Made by a program: the position numbers and the translations under genes | Shown: in pieces, positions 23,237 to 36,100 of the stretch | Layout of the letters: each line of letters opens with the position of its first letter | How positions within the stretch are numbered: position 1 is the stretch's first letter | Source: Otis tarda | Taxonomy: Eukaryota; Chordata; Aves; Otidiformes; Otididae | DNA length: 64,000 bases | NCBI GenBank assembly: GCA_026413225.1 | Contig: CM048552.1 | Coordinates: 142,303,053 to 142,367,052 of the forward strand | Direction: 5' to 3' | Notes under the pieces: model-generated | The model's database searches: none | Told to the model about the DNA's origin: nothing | Seen by the model: only the letters and a program-made list of their open reading frames with translations

Positions 23237-26200
23237 TGCATGAATTCCACAAAGATACAACAAATACGTACTCTCTTTCTAGCACAAAAAGGAAAAGTGT
23301 TTGATATTCTCTGAGAGGCCAGCAAGTCAGAAAACAGTGAATTCCTATTTGGGACTGCCGTATGGCAGAGTGAGAGAGAAACTACACAGTGAAATTGAGG
23401 ATACTTACCTCATCGCTATCACATAGTCAAAAGTTTGGTAAGGAACGCACTCAGCAATGGTGCATGTATCTATTGGAAAGAACTCAATGATCTTTTTTAT
23501 TCAGGCAGCTCAAGAAACAGCAGGAAGTAATCCCACAAACACACCAGATGATAGATAGACAACTGCCTAAGGCTGAAGTTATTATAACTTTAGAGAAGAA
23601 ATCATTGGTGATATTTTTTCTGAAGTTTGAACAATCTCCACTATCTACGGAAACTTTATATCACCCAATATTACTATTAGTATGCAAAGTATCTGATTTG
23701 AGATTTAGGTTTACTGAATCTGTAGTAAGTCTTGTGCATACTACAACAAACATTCCATATTTCTAAATATCTGTGCCTTTTTTGCCTCTTCTTTATCATT
23801 TGCCTTGACAGAATTATTCCTTTAGTATCAGAATATCCCATATCATATTTTCATGACTAACGGGAGAGAGAGGGATGAAAATTTCCTACAAATTTGAGCA
23901 GCATCTTTACCAGAAGTTATTCACTGGAATGATAGCCGATTTTGTTTGTTTGTTTGTTTTCTTTTCTATTCTGCACAAAGTTAATTTCCTTACAGGAGAA
24001 CTTATGAGACCTACAAGGCTATTGCTGTCCACTACAATGGTAATTTCTCTCCACCACACTCGTATTTCTGCGCACCAGAGACAGAAAAAGGAGCTTCTTT
24101 CTCTATAGCTATTCCAGAAAATTGCATTGCTGCTATGAAGTGCATTGATCCTAACTGGAGACAGCTTTTACTGGCATATTATTTCATGCTATTTTCTCTA
24201 TGTAAAAAAAAATGGGAAATTCAGCCTTATTCCAGTTTCATCTCAATATCTTTCCTAAGGTCTTCTTCCAAGGACATCTTCTGCTTAATTCTCCCTATTC
24301 TATCCTTTTCCTTTATTCTTTTCCTCAAAAAATAATGCATTTCCTCCTGAGTTATTGGTGTAGTTCAATAGGAGTGCTTCAATGAGAGTTTCAATATGTT
24401 TATTTTTATTTTTAAAATTCTTATTTGAAAATATTTAGAAGGAGATATATTTCTTTTTTTTTTTTTCTCTCCAAGGGGGTCATCAGAAGTTTCTTGGTAA
24501 GAATTCATTATTTTTAGTGAAGTTAGTTAGTTAGATGAGAAAGAAACTTCTAATTATTCAGCAATATTCAAATAACTTGACTAAATTTGTAGCTTTTACA
24601 TTTTACTAATCAGAATTTTTTTTCTCTCAGCAGACATTTAAGAAACTGAATTCTTCATGTAATTCTACTCCACTCCATACCTATGAATAAAGTTTGATCA
24701 ACCAATACATGGATTTATATAATTCTTCAACTGAACTGTATGAAAGAAGGACTCACTAGACTGAGGAAGTTGTGAAAATGCTCTTCTTTGAACATCAATA
24801 TAATGCAATATTCACATATTCATACTTGACCACTCTTTCAGGTGACATTCCTACCAGCTTTTTAAAGACCCACCTATCTATTACACTTAAAAGTCAAGGT
24901 TGAAATGAAGAAGAAATTCAACAAACACATTTCCTGTAACAGTAACTGCTCCTTCCCCTTGAAAAGATCTTCCTTTCTTCCCATTACTTAAGGCCTTTCA
25001 ATATTTTAAATATGCACAAGCTATTAGGAGAACTAGTTTGTCAAAGTATCTCATTTCCAATGTTACTGTTGCGTCATGGTTAGTCTTTATTCGTCAGTGA
25101 GAACAACATATTTTTCTTAATATGGCAAATAAGTGTTAACCAGTGTCTCTTCAGAAGGCTGCAACAGAGAGATGAGGAACTTTACATGCCACCATGTTTT
25201 CCCGTAAGGTTTATGTTTAGGCATCTTATTGCATTTTTAACCTAATTTAATTTGTTATTTTTCTTGCATTTTTTTCCCCATTCTAGTTAAATTTCCTTAA
25301 AAATGCAAACATCTAACTTTTCTGTCATTGTTTATTCTGAGAAGCACAGCTAAATGTACATGTTTACAGTATTATTACTTTAAAGAACAAGTTGTCCTTG
25401 TACATAGAATCACATGACCTGTGCAAATTGAACTACCTTCATGTTCCCTCCTGGATCCTTGCTCTATTACTTTCATATGAAAATTGCTAAAGCTGAGGAT
25501 TCCATGGGTAGAGCAAAAAAAAACGTGGTGAAAAAAACGCACTGCTCTTATTAAATCTGAGAAGATTTGCATTCCCTATCACAAAAACTTCAGGACTTCT
25601 ATAAAAAGTAGAAAAATGCAACTCCTTATTTTATCTCCCAAATCTTTAAAAGATTAGTTTTTCTTCACAAACAGAATATCTCCAAAAGATATACTTTCAG
25701 TTTTTCCAAACTTGTTCATTTATTTTGCAGCTTAAGACTCTGACAGATACTCTTCTTACTTGGAAGGGAAATAATTTCTCAAAAATTTGTAAAACCTTGT
25801 TATCACATTTCTCTTCAGGTTCCTAATAAGAATGTCCTGTGTAATATAGTCCTCCAGAAAGTCTCTATTTTCTACTTGTAACCAAAGCCGGTATAAAACA
25901 TGAAGACCACCCTTTCCCCCCACCTCCAACTTTGAAAATTTAAGATCCCCAGAATTGCAAAAATAGTACACTGTCTCTTTTCAACTGTATATACTAGTGT
26001 CTTACTATCTGTAATTAAAATGATTGCCAAACTAGGCATTTTCTCTGAAGCCCTCTTGTTACAGATCTGCCTGTCCTTTTCTTCGACACATTCTTTGTTT
26101 TAAGTGTATCTTGAAGTTTGTTCCATTTTACTGACCTGCAGAAGGTCCAATTTCTTCTCAAGTAATTTCTTCTCCAGTAATTTCTTATAATTGTTGGACT

Positions 26201-27785
26201 CCCTAAGGTTATTCTAATTTCAGGACTCTGACAAATATTGTATCTTCTTAGTTCTTGTTCTCTTTTTAAAGATGGGAAATTTCAGTAATAAAGATTTTGC
26301 TCACTACTGCTTGACAAAACCCCACAACATTTTAAAATCTATTTCATCTTTAGCATTTTCTCTTACAAATTTCTGAGAGACATCTGTATAATTCTTGTAC
26401 TTTTATGAGGTTGCAGGATATAAATCTGCCCACTTCCCATCTGTACTCTTTGCTTTTTGATTACCAGAGTATTAACATCAAGTGTAAGTGATAATGGCAG
26501 CTGATCACTGAGGAGAATTTGGGAGAGAGGATATCCATATATTCTTCATTGTGGCAGTGAATAGTATGTGTGAGTTCTAAGTTCAAAGTTTCTCGTTTTC
26601 CCAATACTGTTCAGATGTCATTTTTCTAACATTCTACTGGCTCTTTGTATAACTTCCTTTGTCCAGTTCTCAACTCCCTTGACCTACAAGGGGCAGTTTA
26701 TGGCATTTCAGCAATTTCCTGCTACCTGAATTTATTAAGATATTTTAAAAACAATAAAAAGAAAAGAATTGATTCTGCCTATGGCTCATAGGAAAACTAT
26801 TAGTTTTCATTCCTCTTTAGATAACCTTTAATCTACCTCTTCATTCTTCAGATTATCTCCTAGAACAAAAGTGACTTTTAGCTAATAAAGTGACTTTCAT
26901 TTTCTCAGTTAGCCCTTGTAGAGAACAATGTACTCTGTGTGTATGTTGTTCCTAGTTATTTTTTAACCCCAGCTTGCAAATGCATTTATTTTACAGTATA
27001 TTACCTAGTATATCTACCTGTATTCACTGTAAAACCTTCTTTTTCTTGACAGGGCCATTTGAACCTTTAACTTTAACAGATACAATATTTATTGACTCAC
27101 GAATCCACAGTTTATCAGCTCATATTCTCTTAACCTTTTTGCTTCTACAATGTAATTCCAACCCTGTCAGACTAAGATCTGCCAATACAGTGTTAAACTG
27201 GAATACCAAGTGTATTGCTTAAAACTGACTTTACTTTTATAAAATGAAGAGATAATAAATGTTCTGGTTATTTGTCAGTCTCCTACTATATATAGGTTAC
27301 TTTTAAAAATCTTCTTTCACCATTTTATACAACCTACCTCTAAAATTAACTTTCTTAACCATAGTCTCAAGCAAGTCTCAGCCCTTACTGGTTCCTCAGT
27401 TCAAATGCCCATCCATGTGGATCCCCAAATAATCCTTTCCACAATCCCATTTTCCTTTACCTCTAAACATGAAAACTCAGCCTCACTCTGTGACGGTGAG
27501 GAATGCCCATCCCTTATTCACCTTCAAAGTGAAGTCCTACGTGGCGGCTTTCAGTCTGCTGCCAGGATGAAACTGCAGCATCATATTAAGATGTTGGTGT
27601 TTAGGCAGAACTGGGAGGGCAATTGCTCTCTCCTTCAGGTCATCCTCCTCCTCATTTTCTCTGTTAATCTATACCCAGCTCTTTTCTTTCTTCTTGGGTT
27701 TATAATTATGGAGGTATTTCCGATATCCACTTTCTTCATATTTCTGTTACAAACAGTAGTACTTTTACTGTTTTACATATTATTG
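23237..27785. other. Intergenic, T-rich plus strand, no gene
   Basis: No gene recognised. The plus strand is visibly richer in T than A over most of 23.8-27.8 kb, with many TTC, TTT and CTTC runs, including a 13-T run near 24454-24466. A 127-codon ORF at 27405-27788 has a hydrophobic end because of this T-richness and runs into the adjacent CR1; it is not called a gene. AATTTCTTCTC is locally duplicated near 26150-26185. Confidence 0.45.
23941..23960. repeat. (TTTG)n short microsatellite
   Basis: About five units of TTTG/GTTT in tandem, in T-rich surroundings. Confidence 0.85.
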
Positions 27786-28238
27786 TAAAGGGCCACAAAG
27801 ATGATAAAAGGGCTGGAGGACCTCTCCTACGAGGACAGGCTGAGAGAGTTGGGGCTGTTCAGCCTGGAGAAGAGGAGGCTCCGGGGAGACCTGATAGCGG
27901 TCTTCCAGTACCTCAAGGGGGCCTACAAGAAAGATGGGGAGAGGCTGTTTAGTAGGGCCTGTTGCAATAGGACAAGGAGTAATGGTTTTAAAATAGAGGG
28001 GGGTAGATTTAGATTGGAAATTAGGAAAAATTTTTTTACAATGCGAGTTATAGAACACTGGAACAGGTTGCCCAGAGAGGTGGTGGATGCCCCATCCCTG
28101 GAAACGTTCAAGGCCAGGCTGGATGAGACTCTGAGCAACCTGATCTAGTTGGACATGTCCCTGCTCCTTGCAGGGGGGTTGGACTAGATGACCTTTGAAG
28201 GTCCCTTCCAACTCTAACCATTCTATGATTCTATGATT
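27786..28238 (+). mobile_element. CR1 LINE 3' fragment, comparatively young (plus strand)
   Basis: The C-terminal end of CR1 ORF2 plus its 3' UTR. A 115-codon open stretch (27801-28148) keeps the conserved CR1 C-terminal pattern ([39 protein letters not shown]) without a stop. It then runs through TGGACTAGATGACCTTTGAAG to a tail of ATTCTATG repeats at 28219-28238. It is 5'-truncated just before the GGGCCACAAAGATG block. The intact reading frame suggests that this is among the youngest insertions here. It lacks the endonuclease and reverse transcriptase core and cannot move by itself. Confidence 0.95.
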
Positions 28239-31200
28239 GTTCAGTTATACCTAAATTTCCTTAAACAACCACACCTTCATTTTTTTTTATTTAACACTTT
28301 TCCTTTCCTTGCTCTATTTCTTTGTTTTAGATTTTAAAAATTCCACTTCTCTAAAATGGTGAAGCTTGTAACTTCTTGACAAATTGGCCTCATAATTTTC
28401 CAGATCATTTTCATTAATTCAGTTTCTGTAGGACTGCATTCCTTTATTTTCTTTCGTTTTAGATGTGCTTCTGTTCTTGATATGCAAAATACATTACAAT
28501 GCGAACTGCATTGAGCTGAAAGTGTCCTTTGTCTTTCACTTATTATTTTAAGATAGGCAGTAGTCTCATTCAATTCCTTTATTTTCCTCATAGTAGGCTA
28601 TGGTCACAAAGCACCTCTGTCTCATGGCCTCCCAGACTAAGACTTTCCAGGCCTTTTCAGAATTTGTTATTTTGAGCAAGCTTACTATCATGGTCTTGGG
28701 CTTGTTTGAAAAGAACTGTGAAACGAGGCAGTCTGGAGATTCCTGTGAGCACTGGCCTTACTGGTGCTTTTGTTTTCAGAGGGAGAAGACAGCAGATTGT
28801 TACTTAAAACAGTTAACACAATCTTTCTCTCCTCTGTGCCTTGTTGCAAACAGCTAATTTTTATATTATTTCTTCCTTTCTGTTCTAAATCCACTTGATT
28901 TTATTTTCCAGATCCATACCTAATCATAATTTTGTAGTTTTTAGTCAGTATCTGTAGATTAACAATCCTATTCCCAGTTCCTTCTAATTCATTTTAAACC
29001 TATCAAATCCTGATTGCACTGGCAATTTAGGTATCAGATTACTGAAGTTAAGCTAGAGAGGAAGGGAGAGTGCATCTACTCTGGGATATCCATTTTAAAG
29101 GGTTGCAAGCTGTGCACTTTTTTCAGCTTTCAGTCATAATATATTTGCTCAAGTAGTATGAAGTCAAAGAAGCTCATTTTGGTATGATCCTGGCAGTATT
29201 TTTTCATTTTATGTAAATCAGTACGGAAAGATTTTTAAAACAGTCTGTCTTATTCATTTACACTCCCCATGATTTTGTTTACCACTCATCAACAAATCAG
29301 GGAGAGAACAGAGGGAGGGAAGGAGAGCACAAGAGAGAGAACACAACTTATCTTATAAATTGCAAGACACACATGTAAATATCTTGATAACTGAATGGAT
29401 TTCTAGTTTGACCAACTGCATTCAGTCAAACAGAAAAAAATGTTTTAAACAAATGTCCTGGAAATGGATGTGTTCATTAACTACTCCAAAATTGTTCAGT
29501 GGCATATGAGAAATACGTAAAGCTGTCTCATCCAAATTCCATATTTTCCAGGTTGGCTACTTAAAATTTCAGCCAGCACAGTATTTCTACTTCTTCTACT
29601 CTTTTTCCACAAATGGAAAATATTTCTCTTTCCCTCAGCCCCCAGTCCAAGGCAGAATTCATCCGATTGAATGAAGAGCTCTTTGCCTGTCTTGCTAAAC
29701 TCCTTGCAAAGCTGACAGAGGGAAATAGGAATTTCTAGGACATAATTAATCATCTCCTGATGGAGATAGCTATTGTGAGGCAGGTGAATGATGAACGAAG
29801 AAGCCCATATCTATAAATTGTAAGGAAAGAATAGGATGTCCAGACCAGACATAAACTGCAGGAAGAATCCCCCATATGTCTCAGCTATAATCCTACCCAC
29901 AGTAAATAACATTAATTACTGGTAGATATGCATGTTCTTGAAACTTGAAAAAGATCATTACAATCATATAATCTGATTTCCTGCATAACCCAGACCTGGT
30001 ATTTTACATGATAATCCTTTCGCTGAGCCAAATTACATGTGACTCAATGAAAAAAAAAGTCCATTCTTTCCTTCTCTGCCTTCCTCTTCCTCTAAGATCA
30101 AACTCTTAGACCATCTTAAATTTGAAGTCTATGAGCAATGTTAAAAATCTATTTCCTACAGTCTAGGGCATTTCCATAACACAATTAGTGGTTTGCTTTC
30201 TGCCCACAGTGTGCCCCTTACGCAAAAATGTGTACTGCCTACTTTCTTTACAGCCCTTTTTTGTAAAACAACATAGCCCAGTACTCAATGCCTTGAAAAT
30301 CACTTCATATTTCCAAACTTAGGGGGAAAGTAAGATTGTTCAGGGTTTAGAGTTACTCTATTTTTGGTATTTTATATATATTTCACTACATTGTGGAACT
30401 GCTTTTGTTTTGTCTTTTTATTGTAGTGGTAAATTTGGCATTAGGTTTTAATAACTGTGCAGTGCTTTGAGACCATGATGAAAGGTATTTTATCAATTTA
30501 AGTTACTATTCTATTATTACTTTGCCCCAAGGCTCACCTCATTTTCAGCAAAGCCCACTCATTTTTTGTGGAGTCATCACTTTTTGCCTCTATTCATTCA
30601 CCCTTCCCTTCCCCCTGCCTTTTCTTTCTAGTTGAGAACAGTTCTTTCTAAAGCATTGCTCCATCTAGTAGGATTATTCTGCATCATAACTTGCCTGGTC
30701 CCACTCTCCTCAGAAGTCAAAGGTATCAGGTATCACATCTGCATCTACCCTGTCTCTAGGAAATAGGAGTATACGAGATTCATGAAGGTCCAGAGTTGGG
30801 ATTTTATTTTTGGTTCAAAAGTAACCAAAATATACTTTGAAGTATTTCATCCTTGCTTTCATGCATCTCCCAGCTACCAAAGCTAGACTTGGGGAAGATG
30901 GGAGAGTGTTTAATTTAGCAGTGAGGGATGAATTTCTTACATGTCATTTGTGTAAGGGATGGAAAGTCTCACTGAACCACAAATCTCTTAAGTTTTTCCA
31001 TGGGGAAGGAGACCTTTTCCAGTCCTTGCCTTGAAGCTTTTAACTAAACTATCTTAAAGCTGACCTCTGGGCCTACAAATTGTGAGCTCTGCTGTGGAGC
31101 TTTTTAGAGTGAAGATGAAACTTTCAGAAAAAGGGAAACTCTGTTTCGGCCCTTACAACATGGGGCACAAATGGTTCCATGGTATCATTTGGGTGAAAGC

Positions 31201-31569
31201 TAAAGTCAGTCTTATACTATCAGTCTATCTTCAAATAACATACACTGAAAAGTAAATACAGGAAAATTATGAAGATCAGATGTAGACGTACAGGGGGCAA
31301 GAAATCCTTCCAACTAAGGATATGAGCTTTTAAAGATCATGGAAAAGAGAAACCACAGTACAGAAGCTGGGAAAGAAAAAGTTCAAGTCCATTACAGAAA
31401 GCAAATACTATGCTTGGACCCATCAGTCATCATCATCATCAGTGTAAATACAAAACTGCTTTTCAACTTACATCAGTAACATTGGGTAGTTTAAGTGGGA
31501 AGAGAATCTATCAGATAAGAAAAAGCCACAAATATGTAATTTCTAGACTAAAATTCTCTGGCATCACCA
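28239..31569. other. Intergenic, no gene recognised
   Basis: AT-rich unique sequence with short ORFs only. A small GA-rich patch lies near 29300-29345. I see no further repeat family. Confidence 0.5.
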
Positions 31570-32195
31570 CAGTCACAGAATGGTTGAGATTGGAAAGCAA
31601 CTCTGGAGGTCAGCTGGTCCAACTCTTGTGTTCAAGCAGGGCCACCTAGACCTGTTCGCCCAGGACCATGTCTAGACAGTCTTTGAATATCTACAAGATG
31701 GGAGTCTCTACCACCTATCTGGGCAGCCTGTGCCAGTGCTTGGCCACCGTCACAGTGAAAAAGTCTTTCCTGATGTTCAAATAGAACCTCCTGTGCTTCA
31801 GTTTCTGCCCATTGGCTCTTGTCCTGTCACTGAGTACTATTGAAAAGAACCCGGCTCCATCTTCTTTACACCTTCCCTTCAGATATTCACATACATTGAC
31901 AAGATTCAATGTCAGCCTTCTCTGACAGAGAAGCCTTCTCTTCTCCAGGCTGAATTGTTCCAGCTCTCCAGCCTTCCCTCACATGAGAGATGCTCCAGTA
32001 CTTTGATCATCTTTGTGGCCCTTTGCTCTGCTCTCTCCAGTATGTCCATATCTCTCCTACTGGGAAGCCCAGAACTGGACTCGGTACTCCAGGTGTGGCT
32101 TCACTGGCTTCACCAGTGCTGAGTAGAGGGGAAGGATCACCTCCTTCGACCTGTTGGCAACATTCCTCCTCATGCAGCCCAGGATACTATGTGGT
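31570..32195 (-). mobile_element. CR1 LINE, 3' half of a split copy (minus strand)
   Basis: Minus-strand CR1 3' end. The plus strand begins CACAGAATGGTTGAGATTGG and GTCAGCTGGTCCAAC, then shows CCCAGGACCATGTCTAGAC, TTCTCTTCTCCAGGCTGAA and ATGCAGCCCAGGATACTATG. CR1 homology stops abruptly there and resumes near 32561. Reading-frame remnants of the ORF2 C-terminus are visible on the minus strand at 31715-31909 (LNIRKDFFTVTVAKHWHRLP). Confidence 0.9.
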
Positions 32196-32560
32196 CCAAA
32201 CAGTAATGGAGTCTGGCAACATGTTATAAACCAAACTTAGGCAGTAAGAAAGATGCCCACACAGTGACTCACCTGATCACCGATAGCAAACCCAAGTTCA
32301 TAAGCAATACCATGGCTCCATGGTAGATTGTCAGGGACACTTAATGTCCAGGTTATCTGACAGCAACAGTCAATTGTGCAAACGCCTTTTGAATGTGGGT
32401 AAGAGTCACCCTACACATTGGCTCCACCAACGGTAGCATGATTTGAGAGAATCATACCTCACATGGCAGCGGCGTCCCGTACACGTGATTTCTATCCTGC
32501 TTACATGTCGATGGTGGTCAAGGGGAAAGGTGTCAAGGGGCAGTGTGTCATGCCATTCAC
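32196..32560. mobile_element. Unidentified ~365-bp insert inside CR1 (possible solo LTR)
   Basis: This sequence interrupts the CR1 copy between AGGATACTATG and CCATTCACCTTCTTTGC, which are contiguous in other CR1 copies. It has no CR1 character. It contains an 18-bp palindrome (taccatgg-ct-ccatggta) at 32308-32325. Its edges can be read as TG...CA (TGTGGTCC at the left, GTGTCA at the right), as in a retroviral LTR, and about 365 bp would suit an avian solo LTR. However, I see no AATAAA and only an imperfect 4-5 bp flanking duplication (CTAT/CCAT). Exact ends and family are unresolved. Confidence 0.45.
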
Positions 32561-33118
32561 CTTCTTTGCAGTAAGGGCACATTGCTGGCTCAGGTTCAAC
32601 TTGGTGTCCACCAGGACCCCCAGGTACTTTTCTGCAAAGCTGCTTTCCAGCTGGGCAGCCCCCAGTATACCTCAATGCATGAGGTTATTCCTCTCCAGGT
32701 GCAGGACTTTGCACTTCCACTTGTTGAATTTCATGAGGTTTCTGTCAGCCCATTTCTCCATCCTGTTATGGTCCCTCTGGATGGCATCATGACCCTGTGT
32801 CGTATCAGCCACGTCTCCCAGTTTTGTGTCATCAGCAAACTTGGTGAGGGCATGCTGCCTCATCCAGATCATTAATGAAGATGTTAAACAGAATTGAAGA
32901 CAGTATTGACTGCTGGGGTACACCACTAGTCACTGGCCTCCAACTAGACTTTGTGTCACTGATCGCCACCCTCTGGGCTTGATCATTAAGACAGTTTTCA
33001 ATCCACATCACTGCTCATCAAGCCTACACTTCATCAGCTTCTCTATAATGATGCTACAGGAGACAGTGTTGAAAGCCTTACTGAAGTCAAGGTAAACAAT
33101 ATCCACTGCTCTCTTCAC
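32561..33118 (-). mobile_element. CR1 LINE, 5' half of the split copy (minus strand)
   Basis: CR1 homology resumes with CCTTCTTTGCAGTAAGGGCA and ATTGCTGGCTCAGG. It continues through the reverse transcriptase C-terminal region: ATCATTAATGAAGATGTTAA, GGGGTACACCACTAGTCACT, GACAGTGTTGAAAGCCTTAC, CAAGGTAAACAATATCCACT. It stops near 33118. A minus-strand ORF (32672-32926) retains DDTKLGDVADT-like sequence from the RT thumb. With the 31.6-kb half it forms one 5'-truncated copy about 1.2 kb long. Confidence 0.9.
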
Positions 33119-36100
33119 CAAGGGGAAAGAAAGGACTTTCAGGAAGTCTTTGTCTAAGTCTCTGATGGAAGCCAATCCATCAAATAAGCTCTCTTACGAT
33201 GTGTCTTAAAAACAAAAAGCATTAATAACTTGTCCATTATTGCTGTCAAAAGAATAGTCCTGCTGTCCTGTGTTTACAGAGAGAGGGAGAAAGGTAGACT
33301 CTTCCACGGTAGACTATTTATAGATTGCAAATGGGATACTTAGATGGGATTACTCACTTTCTGCAAGTGCTTTTCTCTCGACAACAACTACAAAGACAGC
33401 TTAGAGTACAGCAGTAGTTTTGGACCTCAACTAATTTCTTAAAGCTAGGTTAGCCCAATGCAGGCTAAAATTAAAAGAGCATTTTTCATCACTGCATACC
33501 TTAGCATTTTGCTGCTTCAGTGTGTTTGAGCAGAACTGTTTAACATAATTGCTAGCCATTTGGGTAGGATGCTGAGTACTGAGATGGTAATATTTGCACA
33601 TGATACAATTACTTAAATGACCAGGACTGAATTATCTGTCACTAGCCTTTCTTAGAGACAAAATACGAACTACGTAGATTGCTGATCTGACTCGGCATTT
33701 CCTGAACAGCGTTCTCCCTGCCTGATGCCTATACTAAGCTTTTGTCGCTATTGACTAAAGTCCATACAAAACACAAGCAACAGCAGCAGAAAATTCTCCA
33801 GTGGATTTCATGCAGTGTTGTCTTTTACAGAATACAGTTGTACCATGAACCTGACTTCTTGCCAAGAATTGTTTGTTTGTTTTTTTTTCCCAAGAGAAAA
33901 CTTTTGAAAAGCTTCCTGCGGACATTGTTCTATTGCGAAATCTTTTAGCTGCATTCTCTCAGCCAAGAAAGCTTTATTTCCAGTTTTCACACATTTGGCT
34001 CTGGATTCTTTGCTCAGAGAGAGAAAGGAAAAGAGGCTTAACCACTAAATATAGTCCAAGGAAGAAAGATGGCAATATCCTTCTCACAGTATCTCAACAC
34101 CTGTGTACCCAGTGCCAGCCAGAAAACAGAAATGAAAAGACGTGCAGGCATTTACTAGTCCTGAAAATGGGTTGCTTTTTTTTTTTTTCTAAAACTTTAA
34201 GAACACTTGAGCTTATAAGGGAACTCTTATTTTATCCACATCAGTTTTCAACTCTTAAATCAAAATTAGCTGGCAACTCAAGAGCTATGCAAACACTGGG
34301 CATTTTTTCCTTGCTGCCGTTCCAAAATACAGTGGGATGAGAACTGGGAGAGTATCTCTTACTTAATCTCCGCAGCTTAAAGATGGCTCTATCTTCAGCA
34401 TGGAACAGGCATGGAGTAACTTTAATAACACAAGACACAGTGCTGTAACCCAGGTTCATAAGTTTCTTTTTCGTTGCCTTCAACAAAACCACCACTTAAA
34501 TCAAACCCTCCTTAAGAAATGCTGATCTGCAGAATATTACCAGATGGGTCTCCTGCCTTCTGAAGAAAGGGGGAAATGAGAGAGCCTCATGTTTAACGGC
34601 ATATGAAAGAAGAAATACAATGTGTAAACTTTCCACTGACGGATATAATAGTGTTCTCACTTTTAAAGAAAAACAGTACTTCCTAGCAGGAGGCCTGCAA
34701 GAAATTTAACAATTACTTAAGATTTAGTTGTACAGTATGGCATTTTCGAACATGTGCAGAGTCTGTTATTTTTTGTAATTAAATTAATTTAAATAATAAA
34801 TAATGTAATTAAAATACATTTGGACTGTGCAATCCCTAGGGCTGGAACTGTGTGCAGAGAAGTGATGCATATTCAATGTGAAGTTTAATGAGCAAGAAAA
34901 TGCAGAATCCTGGAAATCTGGTAATGTGCAACATAGTTTTGGCACACTCCCCCTTCTCCCTCATTCCTTTTCAGAGTAAAAGAGAGCCCAATTTACTGAA
35001 TCAGGCTTTAAATCATTCACAAGTCTCTTTTCCTAAAAAGGAAACATTGCTAGTGTTTAGGGTTTTTTTAGCACAACATGTGGTTACCCAAATGTTTCCT
35101 TACAATAGTCCTAGTGAAAAGTGATAGGAAATTGACTCTGTAGCCCTGTAATAGCAATGTTTACTTTACCCTCATCAGAATTTTACAGACTATAGGAAAT
35201 CGTTACTTGTCTCTTCGTTACAAGACTGACTCTGATTAAAAACTCCTGCTGAGATTTTCAGAAGAGACTAAGGCTGTGAAAGCTTTGCTGTTAGGGATCA
35301 TCACTGTTCTTGATTTTCTGAGGGTGGATGCTGAGTATTTTCTGAATATCAGCCTCCATTAAGCTGTGCAATAAAAACCTAGGGTCCCCAGTCCCTCTCC
35401 CTAACTCTGCGATCCAGGCTGTTGGTCTCGTGCAGAAGGACTTGGATCTTCAGGCACGGTTTCCCCTGTGACGGGATCAGGCACAGCATACGACCCAGCT
35501 AGCTCTGCCTTTGGGCAAGAGATAGAGCTTGTCTTGCAGGCACAGCGGCATCTGGGACCAGGGGATGCAAGGACCTACAGTACCTAAGCAGGGGTGCCGC
35601 AAGGTATATTCCTCTCAGGTGCTAAGGTTTGTTCCTTTGCCAGAGGATAATAGGATTCTTATGTGTGATATGTTGCCTTCTCTGTTAGCCAGATCAGCAT
35701 GGCAAAGCTCACGAGAGCCTGAGCAGTCAGTCTGAGACAGGGCTGCCATCATCTCCATAACAGGACAGTACCCATGATCAAATGGCAACTTAAGGGGGCT
35801 CTGATACTCTGTGCACTTCAATGGGCTACAAAAAACCTTACACGCATGCTGCTGACTTTCCTGATTTCATAGCCATCCAATATTTAATACTGGGGCTTTT
35901 TTTTTGGTGTGTGTTTATGAGTTTTCCTCCCCTTAAAACCCCAAATCCTGCAGCCAAGTAATCACAGGAGAAGTTGAGTTTCCCCTATAAATTGTCTGCC
36001 AGGGTGACCAACAGAAATTTAAAACACAGAATTGTAAATATTAAAAAAAAAAACAGATGAAAATTTTAAAAAATCCATACATCTTTATTGTTGTCTTAAG

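Noticed and set aside
27405..27788. 127-codon plus-strand ORF with hydrophobic C-terminus
   Set aside because: Hydrophobicity comes from T-rich sequence and the ORF ends at the CR1 junction.
33873..34340. 155-codon plus-strand ORF
   Set aside because: Runs through a poly(T) tract and has no recognisable content.
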